A DNA stretch of 5,157 bases from Spirochaetales bacterium UBA6872 (GTDB taxonomy: Bacteria; Spirochaetota; Spirochaetia; Sphaerochaetales; Sphaerochaetaceae): positions 1 through 5,157 of the forward strand of contig DKCO01000003.1 in assembly GCA_002452215.1 (NCBI GenBank), in the 5' to 3' direction. The position numbers and the translations under genes are program-made. Positions 1 to 5,157 of this stretch are shown here, piece after piece. The notes under the pieces are model-generated. The model made no database searches and was not told the origin of the DNA. It saw only the letters and a program-made list of their open reading frames with translations. Position 1 is the first letter of the stretch, and every line of letters starts with the position of its first letter.

Positions 1-20
1 TAGTGCGACTGAATAGTTAC
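1..20. repeat. Left arm of perfect 20-bp terminal inverted repeat
   Basis: The first 20 bases (tagtgcgactgaatagttac) are the exact reverse complement of the last 20 bases of the window. The match stops after base 20: base 21 is c, while its partner at 5137 would require t. Read outward from the window, the repeat begins GTAACTATTC. Known IS66-family elements have tips starting GTAA, so this may be the tip of an insertion sequence lying to the left. That family assignment is an inference, because no transposase is inside the window. Confidence 0.85.
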
Positions 21-60
21 CTATGAAAACATAAATACAACAAGATAATTCTTGTTAATC

Positions 61-90
61 AAAAAGCTGCCTTCCTAGAAAGACAGCTTT
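61..90 (-). terminator. Intrinsic terminator of the rubredoxin gene
   Basis: Read on the minus strand, 90 down to 63 folds into a 12-bp stem (AAAGCTGTCTTT with GAAGGCAGCTTT, two G-T pairs) closed by a CTAG tetraloop. The 3' arm runs into five T's (65-61). It starts 6 bases past the rubredoxin stop codon. On the plus strand it is not followed by a T run, so it works in one direction only. Confidence 0.85.
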
Positions 91-96
91 AATCAA

Positions 97-255
97 TTAT
101 TCTTCTTTTGAGAAATCATCCTTAGGTGCTCCACAAAGAGGGCATGTCCAATCATCTGGGACATCTTCCCATTTTGTTCCAGGAGCGATTCCTGAATCTG
201 GGTCACCTACAGCTTCATCATAAACATAGCCACAAAGATTACATACATATTTCAT
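97..255 (-). CDS. Rubredoxin
   Basis: Encodes a 52-residue protein that begins MKYVCNLCGYVYDEAVGDPD. Rubredoxin is a small cytoplasmic one-electron carrier with a single Fe(SCys)4 centre. In anaerobes it typically passes electrons from NAD(P)H-dependent oxidoreductases to superoxide reductase, rubrerythrin or flavodiiron proteins. Both iron-binding knuckles are present: C5-x2-C8-G-Y and C38-P-L-C41-G-A. The usual family residues are there too: Y10-x-Y12-D, D18-P, G22-I-A-P-G26, W36 and F48. The length matches classical rubredoxins (about 52-54 residues), so the gene is intact. The ATG at 255-253 is preceded by AGGAGGAG (270-263) with a 7-base spacer, which fixes the start. It is monocistronic, divergent from the symporter gene, and ends at its own terminator. 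No partner oxidoreductase gene is in the window. Identity is near certain; the physiological partner is unknown. Confidence 0.97.
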   Translation of the reverse strand: MKYVCNLCGYVYDEAVGDPDSGIAPGTKWEDVPDDWTCPLCGAPKDDFSKEE

Positions 256-281
256 GTTTTTACTCCTCCTATGATATTTGC

Positions 282-310
282 AAGATAATATTATTGATAA
301 TCATTGTCAA
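282..310 (-). promoter_or_regulatory. Probable sigma-70 promoter of rubredoxin
   Basis: On the minus strand a perfect TTGACA (310-305) is followed, after a 17-base spacer, by TATCTT (287-282), four of six matches to the -10 consensus. Transcription would start near 275, just ahead of the AGGAGGAG ribosome binding site, giving a very short leader. The -35 box overlaps the Fur-type palindrome described separately. Assigned by eye only. Confidence 0.55.
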
Positions 311-313
311 TAA
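291..313. promoter_or_regulatory. Fur/PerR-type operator palindrome
   Basis: The core 295-309 reads TGATAATCATTGTCA on the plus strand. It differs at one base from the 7-1-7 Fur consensus TGATAATnATTATCA. Base pairing of the palindrome extends four more bases on each side, giving a 23-bp dyad with one mismatched position. It overlaps the -35 hexamer of the rubredoxin promoter, where a bound repressor would block transcription. Fur, PerR and Zur boxes are similar, so the exact metal or peroxide sensor cannot be named from the site alone; the TGATAAT half resembles Fur more than the PerR form (TTATAAT). Confidence 0.6.
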
Positions 314-333
314 GCGTTCTGTAAGAAAAAATC

Positions 334-360
334 TTTACAATTTCTATATTCATGTATAAT
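334..360 (+). promoter_or_regulatory. Candidate distal promoter for the symporter leader
   Basis: TTTACA (334-339) and a perfect TATAAT (355-360) lie 15 bases apart on the plus strand. The spacing is shorter than the ideal 17, so the call is tentative. If used, transcription would start near 367 and give a leader of about 205 bases containing the nested hairpin and the terminator upstream of the symporter. Confidence 0.35.
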
Positions 361-367
361 AGAGTAT

Positions 368-427
368 CAAGAGAATTCGTCTTGGGATATTGCTAGATAA
401 ATGATATCAAATCTCTATTTTCTCTTG
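368..427 (+). other. Nested hairpin in the symporter leader
   Basis: CAAGAGAA (368-375) pairs perfectly with TTCTCTTG (420-427). Inside it, GATATTG (386-392) pairs with TGATATC (402-408) through five Watson-Crick and two G-T pairs. The structure would start about one base into a transcript from the distal candidate promoter. It could be a 5' stabilising stem or an aptamer-like element. It matches no riboswitch class that I recognise, and the sequence is AT-rich, so chance pairing is possible. Confidence 0.35.
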
Positions 428-473
428 TAAAAAGGAGTTATTGAGTTTGATTTGTAATATTTTGCAATCTTTA

Positions 474-503
474 TTGACGCAGTTTCGTATTTTCGGATAT
501 AAC
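474..503 (+). promoter_or_regulatory. Candidate proximal promoter for the symporter
   Basis: TTGACG (474-479) and TATAAC (498-503) are each one base from consensus and are separated by 18 bases. Transcription would start near 510, only a few bases before the terminator hairpin at 516. That would place a strong hairpin at the extreme 5' end of the mRNA, so this promoter and the attenuation reading of the hairpin do not fit together well. Confidence 0.4.
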
Positions 504-515
504 AATGTTCATAAC

Positions 516-554
516 AAAGGTGTTGTAGCTTAATTGCTATGACGCCTTTTTTTT
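516..554 (+). terminator. Intrinsic terminator in the symporter leader (possible attenuator)
   Basis: A continuous 14-bp stem pairs 516-529 (AAAGGTGTTGTAGC) with 536-549 (GCTATGACGCCTTT), including three G-T pairs, around a TTAATT loop. Eight T's follow (547-554). The T run ends 7 bases before the AGGAGG ribosome binding site at 562-567, so the terminator sits between any upstream transcript and the symporter start codon. No gene upstream on this strand needs a terminator, because rubredoxin runs the other way. It therefore either ends a short leader or small RNA started in 360-500, or acts as a regulated attenuator. Confidence 0.75.
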
Positions 555-572
555 ATAATTTAGGAGGAAGAG

Positions 573-1997
573 ATGGATTTGAACATCGGTGCATTGGTTA
601 TTGTTTGTGCATATCTTGTAGGCATGCTCATAATCGGAGCTATTGTCGGAAAACTCAAGATAAAGAGCAGTGAAGACTACATGCTTGCCGGAAGAAGGAT
701 GGGACTTTTCATGGTTGCATTCTCTCTGTCGGCAAATAACATTGGAGGAGGCTCCACAACAGGATTGGCAGGAAAGGCTTTCGGCTCATGGGGCTTAAGT
801 GCAATCTGGTATGTGTTGGCAGCATCGATTGCGATGATTCCTCTTGCATTCTTTGCTCCTAAGATCCGAAAGGCAATGGCTGTTACAATCCCAGAAGTTG
901 TTGGAAGGCGATATGGTAAATCATCAGCAACATTCTCTGCTATATTGAACATAATTGCTCTGTTCTGTCTTACATCATCGCAAATTGCAGCCTCTGGTGC
1001 TGTTGTTGCAACTTTGACAGGGATTCCATTGAATGTATGCTTGTTGATTGCTGGCTTGGTTGTCATCTTATATACAACATTGGGCGGAATGATTGCAGAC
1101 CAGATTTCAGACTTTGTTCAATTCTTGATTATCTTGATTGGTCTTGCGATTGCAACTCCTTTTGTTGTCCATGGATGCGGAGGCTGGTCAAATATTGCAT
1201 CAAAGCTTCCTGGAGGACAGCTAAATATCGTAAAAATCGGTTGGGTTCCAATTATCGGTTATATCTTCAACTATTTCTGTACATTCCTATCTGGACCTGA
1301 GATGATTAGCCGATTCGAGTCAGCTAAAGATGAAAAGACAGCTTTCCGTGCATCACTGCTTTCTGGTGTTTTGATGGCAGCTATGTCAGCATTCCCGACA
1401 ATTCTTGGGCTTGCGGCTCTTGCTGTTATGCCAGAGGTTCCATCGGGGCAGGCTATGATGGCTGTTACATCAACACATGCTCCGATGATCATAACAGGTC
1501 TTGTATCTGCAGCTATTATATCGGCAACTATGTCATCATCTGATTCGAACTTGCTTTGTATGTCTACTATGGTCATGAATGACTTGTACAAGCCTTTTGC
1601 GAAGAGAGAGCTTTCCGATAGAGAAACTATCCTTTGGACAAGAATTTGCAACGTTGTATTTTGCCTTGTAGCAATGTGTATATCATTCTTTGGCGTCAAC
1701 ATTGTGACAATGAATACATTTGCTTTTGCAATTAGATGTGCAGGACCTTTTGCAGCATATGGTTTTGGGCTCGTTATCCCGAAAGCTACAAAGCACTCTG
1801 GGCAGATTTCAATTATCACAGGAACAATTGGAGTTATCTTCTGGCAAATTCTTTCTGGTGGTGATTTCTATCTTGGCATTCTACCAGTTGTATTTGGATG
1901 TTTTGTCGGAATGGTCACATTCTTTGTTGTAAATGCAATTGAGTGGAAGATGGGTGTCTCTCCAGCTCCATCAGCATATATTGATGAAGAGGCTTGA
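573..1997 (+). CDS. Sodium:solute symporter (SSS family)
   Basis: Encodes a 474-residue inner-membrane protein of the solute:sodium symporter family (TC 2.A.21; PutP, PanF and SGLT relatives), which couples Na+ entry to import of an organic solute. Visible hallmarks are the N-terminal DYMLAGRRMG stretch (35-44) after the first membrane segment, TLGGMIADQISDFVQ (169-183) at the family signature, and ATMSSSDSNLL around 318-328. In the last, adjacent serines and D324 fall where relatives have sodium-site residues in the LeuT-equivalent TM8. About 13 hydrophobic segments span the chain, from residues 4-26 to about 435-455, and the length is normal for the family. The ATG is 5 bases after AGGAGG (562-567). 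The gene stands alone, preceded by a leader terminator and followed by its own terminator. Substrate cannot be assigned: proline, pantothenate, sugars and carboxylates all occur in the family. The family call is firm; the substrate is unknown. Confidence 0.93.
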   Translation: MDLNIGALVIVCAYLVGMLIIGAIVGKLKIKSSEDYMLAGRRMGLFMVAFSLSANNIGGGSTTGLAGKAFGSWGLSAIWYVLAASIAMIPLAFFAPKIRKAMAVTIPEVVGRRYGKSSATFSAILNIIALFCLTSSQIAASGAVVATLTGIPLNVCLLIAGLVVILYTTLGGMIADQISDFVQFLIILIGLAIATPFVVHGCGGWSNIASKLPGGQLNIVKIGWVPIIGYIFNYFCTFLSGPEMISRFESAKDEKTAFRASLLSGVLMAAMSAFPTILGLAALAVMPEVPSGQAMMAVTSTHAPMIITGLVSAAIISATMSSSDSNLLCMSTMVMNDLYKPFAKRELSDRETILWTRICNVVFCLVAMCISFFGVNIVTMNTFAFAIRCAGPFAAYGFGLVIPKATKHSGQISIITGTIGVIFWQILSGGDFYLGILPVVFGCFVGMVTFFVVNAIEWKMGVSPAPSAYIDEEA

Positions 1998-2013
1998 TTG
2001 TAGCTTTAAAGAG

Positions 2014-2051
2014 AAAAGCGTAGGAAAATATTGCGTCTCCTACGCTTTTTT
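2014..2051 (+). terminator. Terminator between the convergent symporter genes
   Basis: A perfect 12-bp stem, AAAAGCGTAGGA (2014-2025) with TCCTACGCTTTT (2038-2049), has a 12-base loop. The 3' arm ends in six T's (2046-2051) on the plus strand. It begins 16 bases after the SSS stop codon. On the minus strand the arm ends in only four T's followed by CTCTTT, so it may also serve the convergent NSS gene, less efficiently. Confidence 0.85.
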
Positions 2052-2072
2052 ATAAGTATCTTTATTCTTTCT

Positions 2073-3497
2073 TTATGAGAATAGCTTCTCAATCAACGAG
2101 AAGAATCCAACAGATTGCAAGAGAAGAATGAAGAGAAGTATTGGAGCAATGTATTTTACCATAATGATGTAAAGCTTCTTTCTCTTGAATTTCACGCCAT
2201 CAGCTTCAATTTCATCAATAATCCATTGTGGTTTGACAACCCATCCGATAAGTATACAAGTCAAGATTGCTACAATAGGCATCAAGAAACTATTCGATAG
2301 GTAGTCAGCTATATCGAGCAATTGTCCAACAGAGCCGTTTGGAAGCTTTACTTCGAAATAGAAGACGCTGTAGCCTAAGCATATTATGGCTGCAAGAACC
2401 ATTGCAATTGATGTTACTGTCAAGCATGCTTTCTTTCTGGAAATCTTAGCAACTTCAATGCAATTTGCAACCAGTGTCTCTAGAATCGACACGCAACTTG
2501 TCAATGCAGCAAAAAGCACCATCACAAAAAATATTATGCCTACGATTTGTCCCATAAAACCCATTGATTGGAATACTTTTGGCAAAGACACAAAGATCAA
2601 GCTTGGACCTGCTGACATTCCATCCATGCCAAAGAATACATAAACAGCCGGTATTATCATCATTCCAGCCAAGAAAGCAATCAATGTGTCAAAGAACTCA
2701 ATCTGTCCGAGGGACTTTGGCAAATTCACGTCCTTCTTTACATAAGAGCCATATGTAATCATAATTCCCATTGCTACAGAAAGAGAGTAGAAAAGCTGGC
2801 CCATTGCTGAAAGAAGAATCTCCAAGTAGCCAGTGACTGTCATGCCTTTGAATGATGGAATGATGTAATGCAAAAAGCCTTGCCATCCAGTTCTCACTGT
2901 GCCATTGTCATCAAACTTTAGGAACAATGAATAAATTGCAATAATCATAATGAGAATAAAAAGACCTGGCATAATCCATTTCGATGACTTTTCGATTCCC
3001 TCTTCAACTCCGTTGTAAACAATGAATGCTGTCAGTGCAAAAAAGATCAGCATGAAGATGATTGAAGAGACTGGCGACGATATGAACGATGTAAAGAATG
3101 AACTATCTGCAGCCGCGTTTCCTTTGAAGCAAAGGTATGTTACAAGGTACTTTACAACCCAGCCGCCGATTACCGTGTAGTAGGTTATGATCAAGGCTGG
3201 AATGATAAATGAAAGGTATCCAAGGAATTTCCATTTCTTCGAAATCATTTCATAAGCCTCTATAGGGCTTCTTCTTGTTTTTCTTCCGATTGCAACTTCT
3301 GTTGTTAGAAGTGTAAAGCCGAAAGTGAGCGCAAGGACTATGTAAGTTACAAGGAAAACTCCTCCGCCTCCTTGTGCTGCAAGATACGGGAATCTCCATA
3401 TGTTGCCAAGACCTACTGCGCTTCCTGCTGATGCTAGGACAAAACCAATTGTACCAGAGAACGAGCTCTTCTTTTTACTTTCCAAATTGTTTGACAT
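2073..3497 (-). CDS. Neurotransmitter:sodium symporter family (NSS/SNF) amino-acid importer
   Basis: Encodes a 474-residue inner-membrane protein of the NSS/SNF family (TC 2.A.22; relatives LeuT, MhsT, TnaT). Bacterial members import amino acids with Na+. Aligned by eye with LeuT, TM1 has G25-S-A27-V28-G-L-G-N32-IWR35-FP, giving the Na1 and Na2 ligands and the outer-gate arginine. E67 sits in TM2, Y106-Y107 in TM3, and F236-Y237-S238-L-S240 in the unwound part of TM6. D270 stands where LeuT has an Asn sodium ligand; some bacterial relatives also have Asp there. A330-A-L-T333-S334 matches the TM8 Na2 site, and D398 is a candidate gate partner of R35. About 12 membrane segments are visible, including a final one at 446-468. 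The ATG at 3497-3495 follows GGAG (3506-3503) by 5 bases. It is convergent with the SSS gene and divergent from the MATE gene. Substrate is probably a hydrophobic or neutral amino acid, but this is inferred only from family. Confidence 0.95.
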   Translation of the reverse strand: MSNNLESKKKSSFSGTIGFVLASAGSAVGLGNIWRFPYLAAQGGGGVFLVTYIVLALTFGFTLLTTEVAIGRKTRRSPIEAYEMISKKWKFLGYLSFIIPALIITYYTVIGGWVVKYLVTYLCFKGNAAADSSFFTSFISSPVSSIIFMLIFFALTAFIVYNGVEEGIEKSSKWIMPGLFILIMIIAIYSLFLKFDDNGTVRTGWQGFLHYIIPSFKGMTVTGYLEILLSAMGQLFYSLSVAMGIMITYGSYVKKDVNLPKSLGQIEFFDTLIAFLAGMMIIPAVYVFFGMDGMSAGPSLIFVSLPKVFQSMGFMGQIVGIIFFVMVLFAALTSCVSILETLVANCIEVAKISRKKACLTVTSIAMVLAAIICLGYSVFYFEVKLPNGSVGQLLDIADYLSNSFLMPIVAILTCILIGWVVKPQWIIDEIEADGVKFKRKKLYIIMVKYIAPILLFILLLQSVGFFSLIEKLFS

Positions 3498-3542
3498 TAT
3501 TTCTCCAAATTTCGTTTATTTTTGCATAGATGCAATTTTTGC

Positions 3543-3570
3543 ACCATATAAAATCGGAAGTTTATGTAAA
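3543..3570 (-). promoter_or_regulatory. Candidate promoter of the NSS transporter gene
   Basis: On the minus strand TTTACA (3570-3565) is followed after 16 bases by TATGGT (3548-3543), a four-of-six match to the -10 consensus. Transcription would start near 3536, giving a leader of about 40 bases before GGAG. The spacer coincides with the left half of the dyad at 3549-3582. Weak by sequence alone. Confidence 0.4.
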
Positions 3571-3582
3571 TTACCGATTTTA
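3549..3582. promoter_or_regulatory. 34-bp dyad, candidate operator shared by divergent promoters
   Basis: TAAAATCGG (3549-3557) and CCGATTTTA (3574-3582) are perfect 9-bp inverted arms 16 bases apart. Within the spacer TTTA-TG-TAAA (3561-3570) is a smaller palindrome on the same centre (3565/3566), so 14 of 17 positions are symmetric. The left arm lies in the NSS promoter spacer, and the right arm overlaps the -35 region of the MATE promoter. A dimeric repressor or activator bound here could control both genes. The regulator is not in the window. Confidence 0.5.
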
Positions 3583-3594
3583 ATGTTCGATTTA

Positions 3595-3603
3595 TGATAT
3601 AAT
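3595..3603 (+). promoter_or_regulatory. Extended -10 promoter of the MATE gene
   Basis: A perfect TATAAT (3598-3603) is preceded by TGA (3595-3597), forming the extended -10 pattern TGnTATAAT, which can work without a good -35. The region 17 bases upstream (CGATTT, 3575-3580) is a poor -35 and lies in the right arm of the dyad. Transcription would begin near 3610, leaving a leader of about 49 bases. Confidence 0.6.
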
Positions 3604-3658
3604 CACAGCATTTGAACGCGCATTTTTTTGCAAAAAATCAATTAATAGAGGTCTTATT

Positions 3659-5053
3659 ATGCATAGTCTAAGCTTGAAACATATTGCTCTTTTTAAAGGG
3701 AAAAACGAAGTCGATATGACTCAAGGGAAGATTGTGAAGCTTCTTTTCAATTTTGCTTTTCCTCTTCTTCTAGGCAATATCTTCCAACAGCTTTACAATA
3801 CTGTCGATACTTGGGTAGTTGGCAACTATGTAGGGAAAAATGCTTTTTCAGCTGTAGGAACTCTTAACCCTATAATAAATACATTGCTTGGCTTCTTTAT
3901 AGGGTTTTCAAATGGAGCCGCTGTTGTCATATCGAGATATTTCGGAGCTGATAATAAAGATAAAGTAGAAAGGACTGTGCATACATTTGTAACAGTCACT
4001 CTGATTATGTGCATAGTCTTTACTTTGCTAGGCATTTTATTCACGCCTTTCATGCTTGATTTGATAAAATCACCTCAATCTGTTCGCTTGGAGCAAGAAG
4101 TATATCTCACAATCTACTTTGCTGGAGTAACAGGCATGCTCATTTACAATATGGGATCCGCTATCTTGAGAGCTGTCGGAAACTCATTCTACCCATTTTT
4201 ATTCTTGGTTGTCTCGGCAATCATGAATATAGTCTTGGACCTTGTTTTTGTGATTGTGTTTCATCTTGGTACGTCAGGAGTTGCTTATGCAACGATTATC
4301 TCGCAATTTATTTCAGCTATCCTTGTTGTTTTTATATTGCTGACAACAAAATCAAGCGTAAAAGTGAGACTGTCGAAGCTTGCTATAGACAAGATGATAT
4401 TGAAGGATATTTTCAGAATAGGACTTCCTGCTGCAATACAGATGTCGATTACAGCCTTTTCGAATATCTTTGTCCAATCTTATATAAACTACTTTGGAGC
4501 AGATTGTATGGGAGGATGGACTGCGTACTCGAAAATCGATCAGCTACTGTTTTTACCGATGCAATCGCTTGCATTGGCTACGCAAACATTTGTTGCACAG
4601 AACCTAGGCAAGAGTCTTACAGAGAGAACACGTCGAGGAGTCAGGATGGCACTTATCATGTCAGTTGTATCTACAGCTATATGCATTGTTCCAGTAGTTG
4701 TATTTGCACCTGATTTGGTTTCGTTCTTTATCGATTCGAATGAGCTTGGTGTAATAGAGTATGGAACTCTGTTTTTGTCGATGATATCACCATTCTATAT
4801 ATTGTGCTGTGTAAATCAAATATATGGTGGCGCATTAAGAGGGGCAGGGCACGCTGAGGTTTCTATGATAGTTATGCTTAGCTCTTTTGTTTTTTTCAGG
4901 CAGATTTATCTCTTTGTAGTAGCAAACTATATAAGCAATACGATAGTCCCTATATCACTTGGATATCCTGCGGGATGGCTTTTGTGCTCTTTCTTGATGT
5001 CTATCTTCTATAAAATGAACTTCAAGGACAGCAAGCTTTTGAAAGCCAGCTAA
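3659..5053 (+). CDS. MATE-family efflux transporter
   Basis: Encodes a 464-residue inner-membrane antiporter of the MATE family (MatE domain, two repeats), which exports cationic drugs or metabolites in exchange for Na+ or H+. TM1 contains LLLGNIFQQLYNTVDTWVVG (36-55). D50 falls where NorM and related proteins have their functional TM1 aspartate. The second half starts with GLPAAIQMSITAFSN and contains SKIDQLLFLPMQ, with D294. Near the C-terminus GGALRGAGHAE is a typical loop motif. About 12 hydrophobic segments and the length fit the family. The ATG at 3659 follows AGAGGT (3647-3652) by 6 bases. M20 (3716), at the common DMTQG motif, has no ribosome binding site at a suitable distance, so the longer form is preferred. 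No regulator gene of the usual adjacent type is present. The substrate and coupling ion cannot be read from the sequence. Confidence 0.94.
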   Translation: MHSLSLKHIALFKGKNEVDMTQGKIVKLLFNFAFPLLLGNIFQQLYNTVDTWVVGNYVGKNAFSAVGTLNPIINTLLGFFIGFSNGAAVVISRYFGADNKDKVERTVHTFVTVTLIMCIVFTLLGILFTPFMLDLIKSPQSVRLEQEVYLTIYFAGVTGMLIYNMGSAILRAVGNSFYPFLFLVVSAIMNIVLDLVFVIVFHLGTSGVAYATIISQFISAILVVFILLTTKSSVKVRLSKLAIDKMILKDIFRIGLPAAIQMSITAFSNIFVQSYINYFGADCMGGWTAYSKIDQLLFLPMQSLALATQTFVAQNLGKSLTERTRRGVRMALIMSVVSTAICIVPVVVFAPDLVSFFIDSNELGVIEYGTLFLSMISPFYILCCVNQIYGGALRGAGHAEVSMIVMLSSFVFFRQIYLFVVANYISNTIVPISLGYPAGWLLCSFLMSIFYKMNFKDSKLLKAS

Positions 5054-5069
5054 AGTATCGAAGAGAGAA

Positions 5070-5119
5070 AAAGGGGCTGTTAAAAAAGTCTAGATTTTTA
5101 AGATGGCCCCTTTATTTTT
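5070..5119 (+). terminator. Two-part hairpin terminator of the MATE gene
   Basis: The outer stem AAAGGGGC (5070-5077) pairs perfectly with GCCCCTTT (5106-5113). A second stem inside it pairs TTAAAAA (5080-5086) with TTTTTAA (5095-5101). The outer stem is followed by ATTTTT (5114-5119). It lies 16 bases after the MATE stop codon, with no further gene before the window edge. Confidence 0.8.
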
Positions 5120-5137
5120 GCAAACTGAAATAGAGAA

Positions 5138-5157
5138 GTAACTATTCAGTCGCACTA
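5138..5157. repeat. Right arm of perfect 20-bp terminal inverted repeat
   Basis: The last 20 bases (gtaactattcagtcgcacta) are the exact reverse complement of bases 1-20. The arm starts GTAA at 5138, the direction expected if an IS66-like insertion sequence begins here and continues beyond the window. The 8 bases inside each arm (21-28 ctatgaaa; 5130-5137 atagagaa) are not copies of one another, so there is no sign of a single shared target duplication. Confidence 0.85.

Noticed and set aside
126..359. Plus-strand open frame of 77 codons across the rubredoxin gene
   Set aside because: It is antisense to a complete rubredoxin with both cysteine pairs, a strong ribosome binding site and a terminator; its translation resembles no protein I know.
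361..515. Known riboswitch, T-box or tRNA-like element in the symporter leader
   Set aside because: No T-box consensus, recognisable aptamer core or cloverleaf could be found by eye; only simple stems are visible.
677..1066. Minus-strand open frames inside the SSS gene (677-1066 and 1271-1819)
   Set aside because: They lie antisense to a gene with clear family motifs, have no convincing ribosome binding site and encode nothing recognisable.
2115..2886. Several short open frames within the NSS gene
   Set aside because: They are out-of-frame or antisense readings of a complete 474-residue transporter gene and lack start signals.
3716..5053. Shorter MATE protein starting at M20
   Set aside because: No ribosome binding site lies at a suitable distance before 3716, whereas AGAGGT is 6 bases before the ATG at 3659.
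3515..5122. Shared 12-mer TTTATTTTTGCA in the NSS leader and after the MATE terminator
   Set aside because: It is low-complexity AT-rich sequence with no extension of the match, as expected by chance in this composition.
1..5157. A 5.2-kb non-autonomous transposon bounded by the terminal repeats
   Set aside because: There is no transposase or other mobility gene inside. The GTAA tips point outward, which suits insertion sequences lying outside the window better than element ends at bases 1 and 5157, and no target duplication can be seen.

Overview
The window is AT-rich bacterial DNA with four protein genes, all monocistronic: a rubredoxin (minus strand, 97-255) and three inner-membrane transporters. 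Rubredoxin points to an anaerobe. The base composition, strong AGGAGG-type ribosome binding sites and simple intrinsic terminators would suit a gut or rumen Bacillota (clostridial) or spirochaete (Treponema-like) genome. The sequence alone does not decide between these.

Layout, left to right. Positions 1-20 are one arm of a perfect 20-bp inverted repeat whose other arm is 5138-5157, at the two exact edges of the window. Next come the rubredoxin terminator (61-90), the rubredoxin gene (97-255) and its promoter, which carries a near-consensus Fur-type palindrome. A 317-bp intergenic region (256-572) separates rubredoxin from a divergent sodium:solute symporter gene (573-1997). This region holds candidate forward promoters, a nested hairpin and a textbook intrinsic terminator placed 7 bp before the symporter's ribosome binding site, so the symporter has the layout of a gene controlled by attenuation. 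A hairpin terminator at 2014-2051 separates the symporter from a convergent gene (2073-3497, minus) for a neurotransmitter:sodium symporter (SNF/NSS) family protein. A 161-bp divergent intergenic region then leads to a MATE-family multidrug/metabolite exporter (3659-5053, plus). That region contains a 34-bp dyad lying across both putative promoters. A long two-part terminator (5070-5119) follows the MATE gene.

Function: the two importers belong to different families that share the LeuT fold and are expected to use the sodium gradient. The MATE exporter is driven by Na+ or H+. Together they form a small group of independently regulated transporters rather than an operon or pathway. Rubredoxin is an unrelated cytoplasmic electron carrier.

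No CRISPR array, tRNA, rRNA, integrase or transposase is visible. No new multi-gene system is visible. The most interesting signals are non-coding: the symporter leader with its terminator, the shared dyad between the NSS and MATE genes, the Fur-type box, and the edge repeats, which probably mark where an assembly broke at a repeated insertion sequence.
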